64,000 nucleotides of DNA. Source: Solwaraspora sp. WMMD406. Lineage in GTDB: Bacteria > Actinomycetota > Actinomycetes > Mycobacteriales > Micromonosporaceae. The stretch lies in assembly GCF_029626025.1 (NCBI RefSeq), contig NZ_JARUBF010000001.1, positions 6,232,001 through 6,296,000 of the forward strand, written 5' to 3'. Below, piece by piece: positions 53,569 to 61,661 of this stretch (its first letter is position 1; the number at the start of each line of letters is the position of its first letter). A program made the position numbers and the translations under genes. A model generated the notes under the pieces. That model did not search any database. It was given only the letters and a program-made list of their open reading frames with translations, and was not told where the DNA came from.

Positions 53569-55004
53569 TGAGCGTGTTCGACTACGCACCCGCACCCGAA
53601 TCCCGCGCGATCGTCACCCTCCGCGAGTCGTACGGCCTGTTCATCGGCGGCGAGTTCGTCGACCCGGTCGACGGCGGCGCGTTCAAGAGCGTCAACCCGG
53701 CGACCGAGGAGGTGCTCGCCGAGGTCGCCGAGGCCGGCGCGGGCGACGTCGACCGGGCGGTGGCCGCCGCGCGTACGGCGTACCAGCGGGTCTGGGGTCC
53801 GATGCCTGGCCGCGACCGGGCCAAGTACCTGTTCCGGATCGCCCGAGCGCTCGCCGAACGCAGCCGCGAGCTGGCCGTACTCGAATCCCTGGACAACGGC
53901 AAACCGATCCGGGAGTCCCGCGACGTCGACCTGCCGCTGGCGTCGGCGCACTTCTTCTACTACGCCGGTTGGGCCGACAAACTGCCGTACGCCGGCTTCG
54001 GCCCGGACCCGCGCCCGCTCGGCGTCGCCGGCCAGGTCATCCCGTGGAACTTCCCGCTGCTGATGCTGGCCTGGAAGATCGCCCCGGCGCTGGCCGCCGG
54101 CAACACGGTGGTGCTCAAACCGGCCGAGACGACCCCGCTGACCGCGCTGTTGTTCGCCGAGATCTGCCAGCAGGCCGACCTGCCGCCCGGTGTGGTCAAC
54201 ATCGTCACCGGGGCCGGTGCCACCGGGCAGGCCGTCGTCGCCCACGCCGACATCGACAAGGTCGCCTTCACCGGCTCCACCGACGTCGGTCGGCAGATCG
54301 CCCGTGCGGTCGCCGGCAGCCGCAAGAAGCTGACCCTGGAGCTGGGCGGCAAGGCCGCCAACATCGTCTTCGACGACGCCCCGATCGATCAGGCCGTCGA
54401 AGGCATCGTCGACGGCATCTTCTTCAACCAGGGCCACGTCTGCTGCGCCGGTTCCCGGCTGCTGGTCCAGGAGTCGATCGCCGAGCCGCTGCTGGAGTCG
54501 TTGAAGCGGCGGATGGCCCGGCTGCGCGTCGGTGATCCGCTGGACAAGAACACCGACGTCGGGGCGATCAACTCGGCCGCCCAACTGGACCGGATCCGTA
54601 CCCTGACCGCCGCCGGCAGCGACGAGGGCGCGCAGGCCTGGTCGCCGCCGTGCGAGCTGCCCGAGCAGGGCTTCTGGTTCGCGCCGACCCTGTTCACCGG
54701 GGTCAGCCAGGCGCACCGGATCGCCCGCGAGGAGATCTTCGGCCCGGTGCTGTCCGTGTTGACCTTCCGCACCCCGGACGAGGCCATCGCCAAGGCCAAC
54801 AACACGCCGTACGGGTTGTCGGCCGGGATCTGGTCGGAGAAGGGTTCCCGGGTGCTGTGGGCCGCCGACCGGCTGCGCGCCGGGGTGGTGTGGGCGAACA
54901 CGTTCAACAAGTTCGACCCGACGTCGCCGTTCGGCGGCTACCAGGAGTCGGGCTACGGCCGTGAGGGCGGCCGGCACGGGTTGGAGGCGTACCTCGATGT
55001 CTGA
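53568..55004 (+). CDS. NAD(P)-dependent aldehyde dehydrogenase
   Basis: A 478-residue full-length ALDH. It has PWNFPLLMLAWKIAPALAAGN (cofactor site with the conserved Asn), KPAETTPL, FTGSTDVGRQI, the general-base Glu in LELGGK, the catalytic Cys in NQGHVCCAGSRL, EEIFGPV, and a C-terminal GYQESGYGREGG. Coupling to deoC suggests that it oxidises acetaldehyde released from deoxyribose. The stop overlaps the start of a shorter ALDH-like gene by 8 nt. This deoC-ALDH-short ALDH order is common in actinomycetes as far as I recall. Confidence 0.93.
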   Translation: MSVFDYAPAPESRAIVTLRESYGLFIGGEFVDPVDGGAFKSVNPATEEVLAEVAEAGAGDVDRAVAAARTAYQRVWGPMPGRDRAKYLFRIARALAERSRELAVLESLDNGKPIRESRDVDLPLASAHFFYYAGWADKLPYAGFGPDPRPLGVAGQVIPWNFPLLMLAWKIAPALAAGNTVVLKPAETTPLTALLFAEICQQADLPPGVVNIVTGAGATGQAVVAHADIDKVAFTGSTDVGRQIARAVAGSRKKLTLELGGKAANIVFDDAPIDQAVEGIVDGIFFNQGHVCCAGSRLLVQESIAEPLLESLKRRMARLRVGDPLDKNTDVGAINSAAQLDRIRTLTAAGSDEGAQAWSPPCELPEQGFWFAPTLFTGVSQAHRIAREEIFGPVLSVLTFRTPDEAIAKANNTPYGLSAGIWSEKGSRVLWAADRLRAGVVWANTFNKFDPTSPFGGYQESGYGREGGRHGLEAYLDV

Positions 55005-55848
55005 CAGTGCTGCCGTGGCCGCCGGGCCGGCGCGGGTTGCCGTACGCAAGACGTACAAGCTGTTCATCGGCGGGAAGTTCCCGCGCAGCGAGTCGGGACG
55101 GACATACCAGGTGCAGGACTCCAACGTGGCGCTCGCCTCGCGCAAGGACCTCCGAGACGCGGTGGTCGCCGCGCGGGCGGCGGTGAAGGGCTGGTCGGGC
55201 GCGACCGCGTACAACCGGGGTCAGATCCTCTACCGGGTCGCCGAGATGCTGGAGGGCCGCCGCGAGCAGTTCGTGGCGCTCGGCGAGCCGGCCGGTGAGG
55301 TCGACGCGGCGATCGACCGCTGGGTCTGGTACGCCGGTTGGTCGGACAAGCTTCCCCAGGCGTTCGGCGGCGCGAATCCGGTCGCCGGGCCGTACTTCAA
55401 CCTGTCGACACCGGAGCCGACCGGAGTGGTCGGGGTCGTCGCGCCGGCCGAGCCTTCGCTGCTCGGCCTGGTCAGCGTGGTCGCTCCGGTGATCGTCAGC
55501 GGCAACACGGCGGTGGTGCTGGCCTCGCCGACCGGGCCGTTGGCGGCGGTCACCTTGGCCGAGGTGCTGGCCACGTCCGACCTGCCCGGCGGAGTGGTCA
55601 ACATCCTGACCGGCGCGGTCGCCGAGACCGCGCCGTGGCTGGCCGGGCACCTGGACGTCGACGCGCTCGACTTGACCGGCGTGGCCGATCCGGAGGTGGC
55701 GACCGAGCTGGAGCGGGCCGCCGCCGGCAACCTCAAGCGGGTGCTACGCCCGGCGGCCGGTCCGATCGACTGGCTGGCCGACCCGGGTACCCGGCGGATG
55801 ACCACGTTCCTGGAGACCAAGACCGTCTGGCATCCGAAGGGCAGCTGA
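54997..55848 (+). CDS. Truncated ALDH-like protein lacking the catalytic half
   Basis: A 283-residue protein homologous to the N-terminal, cofactor-binding part of aldehyde dehydrogenases: YKLFIGGKFPRSESGRTY, RWVWYAGWSDKLPQ, GVVGVVAPAEPSLLG, SGNTAVVLASPTGPL and GGVVNILTGAV. The catalytic Glu (ELGGK) and Cys motifs are absent, and the protein ends with a different short C-terminus (FLETKTVWHPKGS). It overlaps the full-length ALDH gene and is probably made in step with it. It could form mixed oligomers with that enzyme; alternatively it is a decayed copy, though the intact frame and coupling argue against simple decay. Confidence 0.75.
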   Translation: MSDSAAVAAGPARVAVRKTYKLFIGGKFPRSESGRTYQVQDSNVALASRKDLRDAVVAARAAVKGWSGATAYNRGQILYRVAEMLEGRREQFVALGEPAGEVDAAIDRWVWYAGWSDKLPQAFGGANPVAGPYFNLSTPEPTGVVGVVAPAEPSLLGLVSVVAPVIVSGNTAVVLASPTGPLAAVTLAEVLATSDLPGGVVNILTGAVAETAPWLAGHLDVDALDLTGVADPEVATELERAAAGNLKRVLRPAAGPIDWLADPGTRRMTTFLETKTVWHPKGS

Positions 55849-55857
55849 TCCGGTTGC

Positions 55858-55926
55858 CGGTCGTCGGGCGTCGTGGGTGTCGTCGGGGTCGTCGGGCGTC
55901 GTCGGGGGTCGTCGGGTGTCGTCGGG
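55858..55926. repeat. GTCGTCGGG-type simple repeat between convergent genes
   Basis: Irregular tandem units of GTCGTCGGG with 1-4 extra bases fill the gap after the short ALDH gene. No hairpin with a clear stem is seen. Confidence 0.8.
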
Positions 55927-56118
55927 CTAGGCCGGCTCGGGCACCGGTCCGGGGCCGTCCGGATCGTCGTAGATCGGCGTCTCCGGGATCGGCTCCGGCT
56001 CGACCGGAGCCGGGGGCAGCGTGTCCGGGGTGTCCGGGGACAGCTCCCCCGGGTCGTCCGGCACCGGCTCGGTCGGGTTGATCGGCGGGTACGTCTCGGG
56101 TGCCGCTGGCTGCGTCAT
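55927..56118 (-). CDS. Small acidic proline-rich protein
   Basis: A 63-residue protein with 20-odd Pro and many Asp/Glu residues, including PVEPEPIPETPIYDDPDGPG. It has no signal peptide, no hydrophobic segment and is probably unstructured. ATG 56118 has GGGAAAAG about 7 nt upstream, reasonable for a ribosome-binding site. Biased composition makes chance open frames likely in this genome, so existence is moderately supported. No function is assigned. Confidence 0.5.
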   Translation of the reverse strand: MTQPAAPETYPPINPTEPVPDDPGELSPDTPDTLPPAPVEPEPIPETPIYDDPDGPGPVPEPA

Positions 56119-56168
56119 GCGGCTGCTTTTCCCGATTTCGCCCGACCGTAATCCTTGGCCACGGCGGG

Positions 56169-56777
56169 TCAGTCCAGGGCGAAGGAGCCGGTCGCGATCT
56201 CGCCGGCCGGCTGGTAGGTGCACATCAGCACGCCGGTGCTGGATACCGAACTGCCGACCAGCCGCAACGCCGTCGGTACCGTGCCGTCGCCGAACAGCCG
56301 CTTGCCGGGTCCGACGACGACCGGGAAGGTCCAGATCCGGAACTCGTCGACGAGGCCGTGCCGGACCAGCGTCTGCAGCAGGTCGGCGCTGCCATGCACC
56401 TGCAGCTCGGGGCCGTCGGTGCGCTTGAGCGCGGCGACACCCTCGGCCACGTCGCCGTCGATCAGCGTCGAGTTGCGCCACCGCAGGGCAGGCCGGCCGC
56501 GGGAGGCGACGTACTTGGTGGCGTCGTTGAGCGGCTTGGCGTCCTCTTCCGGGGCATTCGGCCAGTGGGCGGCGAAGATGTCGTACGTGCGGCGGCCGAG
56601 GACCATGTCGAAGGGGACGCCCATGGTCGCACCCATGGTCTGGCCCATCAGCTCGTCCCAGTAGGTGACCGACCAGCCGCCGTGGCGGAATCCGCCGTCG
56701 TCGTCCTCGCCGGGTCCGCCGGGTGCCTGCATGACGCCGTCGAGAGTGAGGAAGGTGTTGACGATGAGTCTACGCAT
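56169..56777 (-). CDS. Dihydrofolate reductase-like (RibD C-terminal domain) protein
   Basis: A 202-residue protein of the RibD_C/YyaP-like reductase family. It has the opening LIVNTFLTLDGVMQAPGGPGED, VLGRRTYDIFAAHWP, KYVASRGRPALRW, ELQVHGSADLLQTLV and PVVVGPGKRLFG. These are predicted NADPH-dependent oxidoreductases of unknown substrate. ATG 56777 is preceded by AAAGG. It is the last gene of a minus-strand trio with the SRPBCC protein and an ArsR-type regulator, a combination common in actinomycetes. Confidence 0.85.
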   Translation of the reverse strand: MRRLIVNTFLTLDGVMQAPGGPGEDDDGGFRHGGWSVTYWDELMGQTMGATMGVPFDMVLGRRTYDIFAAHWPNAPEEDAKPLNDATKYVASRGRPALRWRNSTLIDGDVAEGVAALKRTDGPELQVHGSADLLQTLVRHGLVDEFRIWTFPVVVGPGKRLFGDGTVPTALRLVGSSVSSTGVLMCTYQPAGEIATGSFALD

Positions 56778-56809
56778 CGGATGACGACCTTTCGGATGGC
56801 TGGTGGCGG

Positions 56810-57568
56810 TCACGAGGTCGGCAGCTGGTCCAGCCATCGCTGCCAGGACTGCTCGGTGTGGACCGGTTCGGCGTCGGGGTCGAAGACGTGGTGGCTGAGG
56901 AAGAGCACGTCGCCGCGTTCCTCGCCGGAGTGGACGAAGCGGTAGAGCCCACCGGCGGTGCGTACGCCGAGGAACGCCGACGGCGTACTCAGGTCGACGA
57001 CGCCGTCGATCGATGCCGCGCCGGGTACCGCGAGGCGCACCGGCGTACCTTCGGTGAGCGGGTGGGTGCCGCCGACGGCGGCGGCGACCGCCGGCCACAC
57101 CCGGTCCGGGTCGCCGGCACCGGGCCGCAGCACGGTCACCGGGATCGCCGTCCGGCCCGGGAAATACCGCAGGTACGCGGCGAGGGTGCCCAGGTAGAGG
57201 TCCCAGCCGACCGTCATCGCCTCGTACTCGGTCTCCCAGTTGTCGCCGAGTACGCCGCTCTGCACCATCCGCAGCACAGTGCTGCCCTGGTCGCGGCCTT
57301 CGATGAGGTATTCGGTGGCCATGAACGAGCCGTCGTCGGCGGTGGCGGTACGGTCGGCGAACCGCTTGCCTGGTTCCCAGCCGACGATGGTGGCCTCGTC
57401 GGTGTGCCCGGCGATGGTGAGGCGTGCCGTGCCGCCCTCCCGGGGCTCGATCTCGCTGCGGCCCATGAACCAGGAGTCGAGTCCGGGGCCGGTGGCGATG
57501 GCGTCCCACACCTGCTCCGGCGTTGCCGGCAGCTCGATTTCCTTGCGTAGCTCGAATTCGTGTCCCAT
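56810..57568 (-). CDS. SRPBCC (AHSA1-like) domain protein
   Basis: A 252-residue protein. The N-terminal START/SRPBCC domain (about 1-145) has FELRKEIELPATPEQVWDAIATGPGLDSWFM, TARLTIAGHTDEATIVGWEPGKRF and NWETEYEAMTVGWDLYLGTLAAYLRYF. A second, smaller similar region follows (GVRTAGGLYRFVHSGEERGDVLFLSHHVF). It probably binds a hydrophobic ligand. ATG 57568 lies 7 nt after the regulator stop, giving a compact operon. Its partner regulator is of the kind that usually controls AHSA1 genes. Confidence 0.85.
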   Translation of the reverse strand: MGHEFELRKEIELPATPEQVWDAIATGPGLDSWFMGRSEIEPREGGTARLTIAGHTDEATIVGWEPGKRFADRTATADDGSFMATEYLIEGRDQGSTVLRMVQSGVLGDNWETEYEAMTVGWDLYLGTLAAYLRYFPGRTAIPVTVLRPGAGDPDRVWPAVAAAVGGTHPLTEGTPVRLAVPGAASIDGVVDLSTPSAFLGVRTAGGLYRFVHSGEERGDVLFLSHHVFDPDAEPVHTEQSWQRWLDQLPTS

Positions 57569-57575
57569 CGCGGGC

Positions 57576-58184
57576 TCAGCCTTCCTGTGCGGTTCCGGTG
57601 CTCGGCGTCTCGGCGCTCGGGTGCAGGGCGACGACGAGGCGGTGCGACCGGCCACCGGGGATCGTTTCATCGTGGTATCTCGCGACCAGGGCGGTGACCG
57701 TGTTGGTCAACTCCTCGGCGAAGGCGGCCCGGTCGGCGGCCGAGGCGAAGCGGATCTCGCCGTCGACAGCGAAGGTCGCGACCCGCTTGTTCGCCCGCTC
57801 CGCGCCGGTGAGCAGTGCGCCGACGTCGCGGACCAGCCGGGCGGCGAGGGCGAGCAACCAGCGGGCGGAGAGCCGGTCGGGGGCCTGGGCTGGGTCCGGC
57901 GCGACGGCGGCGAGCGCGGCCGGCGAGATCACGTACGCTCCGGCGGTGGCCCGCATGATCCGCTCGGTGACGTTGCCCTTGCGCCGCTGCTCGACCAACT
58001 CGACCAGGCCGTGCTGCTCCAGCGCTTTCAGGTGGTAGTTGACCTTCTGTCGGGGCAGGCCGATCCGGGCGGCGAGCATGGTCGCCGAAGCAGGCTCGGC
58101 CAGCTCGGCGAGGATCCGGGCCCGGATCGGATCGAGTGAGGCCTCGGCCGCCGCTGGGTCCTCGATCACCGCTACGTCCAACAT
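57576..58184 (-). CDS. ArsR/winged-helix transcriptional regulator
   Basis: A 202-residue regulator. The winged helix at about 12-85 (LDPIRARILAELAEPASATMLAARIGLPRQKVNYHLKALEQHGLVELVEQRRKG) is followed by a helical C-terminal domain. ATG 58184 is chosen because a promoter TTGACA-N17-CAGCCT ends 7 nt before it; the TTG 36 bases upstream, which would lengthen the protein, is the -35 element itself. No metal-binding Cys is seen, so a metal sensor is unlikely. It probably autoregulates the operon with the SRPBCC and reductase genes. Confidence 0.85.
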   Translation of the reverse strand: MLDVAVIEDPAAAEASLDPIRARILAELAEPASATMLAARIGLPRQKVNYHLKALEQHGLVELVEQRRKGNVTERIMRATAGAYVISPAALAAVAPDPAQAPDRLSARWLLALAARLVRDVGALLTGAERANKRVATFAVDGEIRFASAADRAAFAEELTNTVTALVARYHDETIPGGRSHRLVVALHPSAETPSTGTAQEG

Positions 58185-58191
58185 GCGACCC

Positions 58192-58220
58192 AGGCTGCCA
58201 CCGAATAGAAATGTTGTCAA
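58192..58220 (-). promoter_or_regulatory. Consensus-like leaderless promoter of the ArsR operon
   Basis: On the minus strand TTGACA (58220-58215), 17 nt, CAGCCT (58197-58192), then 7 nt to ATG 58184. It is one of the clearest promoters in the window and it fixes the start codon. Confidence 0.7.
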
Positions 58221-58480
58221 GAACGCAAAACTGTTCGGTGAGCCCGTCGTCGGTCACTCCCCTGCTCGACTGGCTGGGCCAGGTCGCGCGGGGTGAGGCG
58301 CAGCCCGGACGCGGGCGAGGCCACCCCGTCGTCGCCGGCCGTCCAGTGGAACTGCTCGACGCCGAGCGGCGCGAACAGCTTCGCCCAGCCGTACGCCTCC
58401 AACGCCTGCCCGGTGCCGGCGGCGCTCAGCTTGCCGAGCAGCGCGGTGGCACCGCCGGGGCCAGGACCAGGCGCTCGCCC
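58217..58480 (-). pseudogene. Serine hydrolase (class C beta-lactamase-like) remnant
   Basis: The translated piece ATALLGKLSAAGTGQALEAY, GWAKLFAPLGVEQFHWTAGDDG, SGLRLTPRDLAQ matches the middle of beta-lactamase/penicillin-binding-protein-like serine hydrolases. The SxxK nucleophile region and the C-terminal third are missing; the frame ends at TGA beside the ArsR promoter and no start codon with homology lies upstream. It is a decayed fragment of perhaps a quarter of the original gene. The 90 bp up to the oxidoreductase gene hold nothing recognisable. Confidence 0.65.
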
Positions 58481-58574
58481 ATCCGACTCGTCGCCACACG
58501 CCACCCCGTCACCATCCACGAAGGATATGCCGGACCGTCGACCGCCGCGGTCCGCTCCATCTCCTGCCTGGCAA

Positions 58575-59573
58575 TCACATGGTGACGACGACCTTGGCTC
58601 GGGCGTGTTCCGTCTCGACATACCGAATCGCGTCCGGCACCTCGCTCAACCGGAACGTCCGGTCGACGACCGGGGCCACCTTGCCCGCCTCGACCAGATC
58701 CCGCAGCGTCGCCAGGTGCCCCTGGCCGGCCGTCGCCATCGGCGCGACAATGCGCTGGCGGACGAAGCCTGCCACGATCCGGGCCCGGATGAACAGCGCC
58801 AACGGCCCGAGCAGGCTGCCGCCGGTCGACACTCCGCCGCCGCACAGCACCAGCGTCCCGTCCCTGGTCAGCACCTGCCGGCAGTCAGCCAACGACCGGT
58901 TGCCGACCAGGTCGAGCAGTACGTCGTAGCGGCAGCCGGCCGCGACGGCATCGGTACGGGTGAAATCGTCCCGGGTGTAGTCGACGACGTGGTCGGCACC
59001 GAGCGACCGGACCAACTCGACGTTGCGGGTCCGGCACACCGCCGTCACCTGCGCCCCGTACGTCTTGGCCAGCTGCACCGCGAAGGTGCCGACCCCGCCG
59101 GACGCCCCGTTGACCAGGACGTGCTGCCCGGCCCGCAGGTCGGCGGCGTCCCGCAGGCAGACCAGGGCGGTGGTGGCGGCCAGCGGCACCGCCGCCGCCT
59201 GCGCGAAACTCAGGTTCGCCGGTTTCGTCTCGACCAGGTTCTCCGTCACGCAGAGGTACTCGGCGAACGCGCCGCCGGCTGGGCCGGCCTCGCCGTACAC
59301 CTCGTCACCGGGGCGGAACCGGGTCACCGCCCGGCCGACCGCCTCGACCCGGCCGGCGAAGTCCTGACCGCGCACGGCCGCGCGGGGCCGGCGCTGCCCG
59401 AACGACAACCGGGCCAGGTACGGGTCGCCGCGCATCGCGTGCCAGTCGTACGCGTTGACCGAGCTGGCGTGCACCCGCACCAGCACCTCACCATCGCCGG
59501 GGATCGGGGTGTCGACGTCGCGCCACCGCAGCACGTCGGGAGAGCCGTACCGGTCCTGAACGATCGCCTTCAT
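58575..59573 (-). CDS. Zinc-free MDR-family NADPH oxidoreductase (quinone reductase-like)
   Basis: A 332-residue medium-chain reductase. It has MKAIVQDRYGSPDVLRWRDVD, the Asn/Asp pair VNAYDWHAMRG, GQDFAGRVEAVG, the nucleotide site GASGGVGTFAVQLAK, VVDYTRDDF, DLVGNRSLADCR and a C-terminal GKVAPVVDRTFRLSEVPDAIRY. No structural zinc Cys cluster is present, as expected for the quinone/enone reductase subgroup. ATG 59573 has GAGGAG 8 nt upstream. It lies divergent from the two-component system with 193 bp between. Confidence 0.9.
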   Translation of the reverse strand: MKAIVQDRYGSPDVLRWRDVDTPIPGDGEVLVRVHASSVNAYDWHAMRGDPYLARLSFGQRRPRAAVRGQDFAGRVEAVGRAVTRFRPGDEVYGEAGPAGGAFAEYLCVTENLVETKPANLSFAQAAAVPLAATTALVCLRDAADLRAGQHVLVNGASGGVGTFAVQLAKTYGAQVTAVCRTRNVELVRSLGADHVVDYTRDDFTRTDAVAAGCRYDVLLDLVGNRSLADCRQVLTRDGTLVLCGGGVSTGGSLLGPLALFIRARIVAGFVRQRIVAPMATAGQGHLATLRDLVEAGKVAPVVDRTFRLSEVPDAIRYVETEHARAKVVVTM

Positions 59574-59766
59574 CGCTGATTCTCCTCACTGGATTCGCTG
59601 GTGGACACAGCGTGTCGGCGAAGGCCGGGGCAGTGCGTCGGTGCGGCGGCGGCACCACGACTGCGCCCGACGCGGTAGCGCGGCGACGGCCTACTCCCCC
59701 GGGCGTACGCCGGACTGCCTCCGTCGGGGCTGCCGCCCTCAATGCCGGCCGGCCTACAGTGCGGGG

Positions 59767-60963
59767 ATGAGCCGGTCGAGCCCAGATGCCGACGTGACGG
59801 CACCCGACGAGCGACCGCCGTCGCGGCCCGGACCGGGCCTGGCGGTGCTGACCGCGGTCGGGCAGCCGGTCGGCACCGCGATCGCCGCCAGCTGGCAGTC
59901 CGGCGGCGTCGGGATCATCGGGTACGCGCTGCTGGTGTTCAGCGGGCTGGCGCTGGCCGACCGGCACCGGTTCCCGCGGCGCAACTTCCTGATCGTGGTC
60001 GCCGCGACCCTGGCGTACCACCTGCTGGACCAGCCGGCCGGGGTGACGCTGCTGGCACCGATGATCGCCGCGTCGGCGGCGCGCGCTGCCGGCCACCGCT
60101 GGCTCGTCGGGGTGGCGGCGGTGACGGCGTACGGCATCTGGGTGCTGGTCGCCGGGGCGACGCCGCGGCAGGCGATGCTGGCGGTGGCGCTGATCGTCGC
60201 CGCCGGGCTGGTCACCGAGATCGGCACCCTCGTCGCCGACCGGGTCCGCGAGGGCGTCGCGGAGCAGCGCCGGCTCTCCGAGGAGCGGCAGCGCCGCCGG
60301 GCCACCGAGCAACGGCTGCGGATCGCCGCCGAGCTGCACGACGTACTCGGGCATCATCTGTCGCTGATCAACGTACGGGCCGGGGTCGGTCTGCACCTGA
60401 TGGACCGCGACCCGGAACAGGCCCGCGCGGCGTTGGAGGCGATCGCGCAGTCCAGCGCGGAGGCGTTGCGCGAGGTCCGCGCGATGCTCGACACGCTCTA
60501 CCCGCGCGGCGAGGCCGCGCCGCGTGCCCCCGCGCCGGGGCTGGACCGGCTCGGCGAGCTGACCGACGACGCGGCGGTGCCGACCCGGACGGTGATCGAC
60601 GGTACGGCCCGGCCGCTGCCGGCCGCCGTGGACCGGGCGGCGTACCGGATCGTGCAGGAGGCGTTGACCAACGTGCGGCGGCACGCCGGCCCGGGTGCCG
60701 CCGCCACCGTCACCATCGGATACCGACAGGATGCGGTGATGCTCCAGATCGATGACGACGGCGGCGGCGCCGGTGCGCCGGGGCCGGCTGCGTCCCAGGC
60801 TCCTGCTCCGGCTGGCAACGGGATCACCGGGATGCGGGAGCGGGCCGCCGCGCTGGGCGGCGAGGTGACCGCCGGTCCCGCGCCGGACGGCATCGGCGGT
60901 TGGCGGGTACGGGCCCACCTGCCGCTGGATCCTGACTCGTCGCCGGAGGAGGTTGCTTCGTGA
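59767..60963 (+). CDS. Sensor histidine kinase (NarL-partner type)
   Basis: A 398-residue membrane kinase. An N-terminal block of about five hydrophobic helices (about 20-145) is followed by a coiled coil (EQRRLSEERQRRRATEQRLR), the HisKA_3 phosphoacceptor His in ELHDVLGHHLSLI, and a HATPase domain with EALTNVRRHAG (N box) and GNGITGMRERA (G2 box). ATG 59767 follows TACAGT (59755-59760) by 6 nt. It overlaps its response regulator by GTGA. The signal is unknown; partners of this type often control adjacent transporters, but none is present. Confidence 0.9.
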   Translation: MSRSSPDADVTAPDERPPSRPGPGLAVLTAVGQPVGTAIAASWQSGGVGIIGYALLVFSGLALADRHRFPRRNFLIVVAATLAYHLLDQPAGVTLLAPMIAASAARAAGHRWLVGVAAVTAYGIWVLVAGATPRQAMLAVALIVAAGLVTEIGTLVADRVREGVAEQRRLSEERQRRRATEQRLRIAAELHDVLGHHLSLINVRAGVGLHLMDRDPEQARAALEAIAQSSAEALREVRAMLDTLYPRGEAAPRAPAPGLDRLGELTDDAAVPTRTVIDGTARPLPAAVDRAAYRIVQEALTNVRRHAGPGAAATVTIGYRQDAVMLQIDDDGGGAGAPGPAASQAPAPAGNGITGMRERAAALGGEVTAGPAPDGIGGWRVRAHLPLDPDSSPEEVAS

Positions 60964-61625
60964 TCCGGGTGCTGTTGGTCGACGATCAGGTGCTGGTCCG
61001 GGCCGGGTTCCGGGCACTGTTGGCGGCGGAGCCGGACATCGAGGTCGTCGGTGAGGCCGGCGACGGCGCGCAGGCGGTTCGGTTGGCCGGGCAGACCCGA
61101 CCTGACGTGGTCCTGATGGACATCCGGATGCCCGGGGTGGACGGGTTGACCGCCACCCGCCAGATCGCCGCCGACCCGCAGCTGGACGAGGTACGGATCA
61201 TCGTGCTGACCACGTTCGAGCTGGACGAGTACGTCGGCGAGGCGCTGCGCGCCGGGGCCGCCGGGTTCCTGGTGAAGAACACGCAGCCGGCCGAGCTGAT
61301 CCAGGGGGTACGGGTGGTGGCAGCCGGAGATGGTCTGCTGTCGCCGAGCGTGACCCGGCGGGTGATCGAGCAGTTCGCCGCCCGGACGGCCACTCCGGCC
61401 GCGCCCCGGCGGCTGGCCGAGCTGACCGACCGGGAACGGGAGGTGGTGGCGTTGGTCGGCACCGGACTGTCCAACGACGAGATCGCCGTACGGCTGGTGG
61501 TCAGTCCGGCGACGGCGAAGACGCATGTGTCGCGGGCGATGGTGAAGCTCGGTGCCCGGGACCGCGCCCAGCTGGTCGTGTTCGCGTACGAGGCCGGCCT
61601 GGTCCGCCCCGGCTGGCTACCTTGA
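60960..61625 (+). CDS. NarL/LuxR-family response regulator
   Basis: A 221-residue regulator. The receiver domain has VLLVDDQ, the phosphoacceptor Asp 54 in VVLMDIRMPG, TTFELDEYV and the conserved Lys in FLVKNT. The LuxR-type HTH at the C-terminus reads LTDREREVVALVGTGLSNDEIAVRLVVSPATAKTHVSRAMVKLG. GTG 60960 has GGAGGAGG at about 10 nt and overlaps the kinase stop (GTGA). It works with the kinase at 59767. Targets are not evident. Confidence 0.92.
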   Translation: MIRVLLVDDQVLVRAGFRALLAAEPDIEVVGEAGDGAQAVRLAGQTRPDVVLMDIRMPGVDGLTATRQIAADPQLDEVRIIVLTTFELDEYVGEALRAGAAGFLVKNTQPAELIQGVRVVAAGDGLLSPSVTRRVIEQFAARTATPAAPRRLAELTDREREVVALVGTGLSNDEIAVRLVVSPATAKTHVSRAMVKLGARDRAQLVVFAYEAGLVRPGWLP

Positions 61626-61633
61626 CCATCGCA

Positions 61634-61656
61634 CATGCTACTACTCTTGTAGCATG
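61634..61656. promoter_or_regulatory. Palindromic operator over the fic promoter
   Basis: CATGCTAC (61634-61641) and GTAGCATG (61649-61656) are perfect inverted arms around TACTCTT. The right arm contains the -10 TAGCAT (61650-61655), which ends 6 nt before ATG 61662. A bound repressor would block transcription directly. Confidence 0.65.
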
Positions 61657-61661
61657 GTGGC

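Noticed and set aside
55858-55926. CRISPR-like array
   Set aside because: The units are short, irregular and have no spacers; it is a simple GTCGTCGGG repeat.
58426-58845. Possible intact gene continuing the serine-hydrolase fragment
   Set aside because: The extension is in a different frame, lies inside the oxidoreductase gene on the same strand, and has no hydrolase motif.
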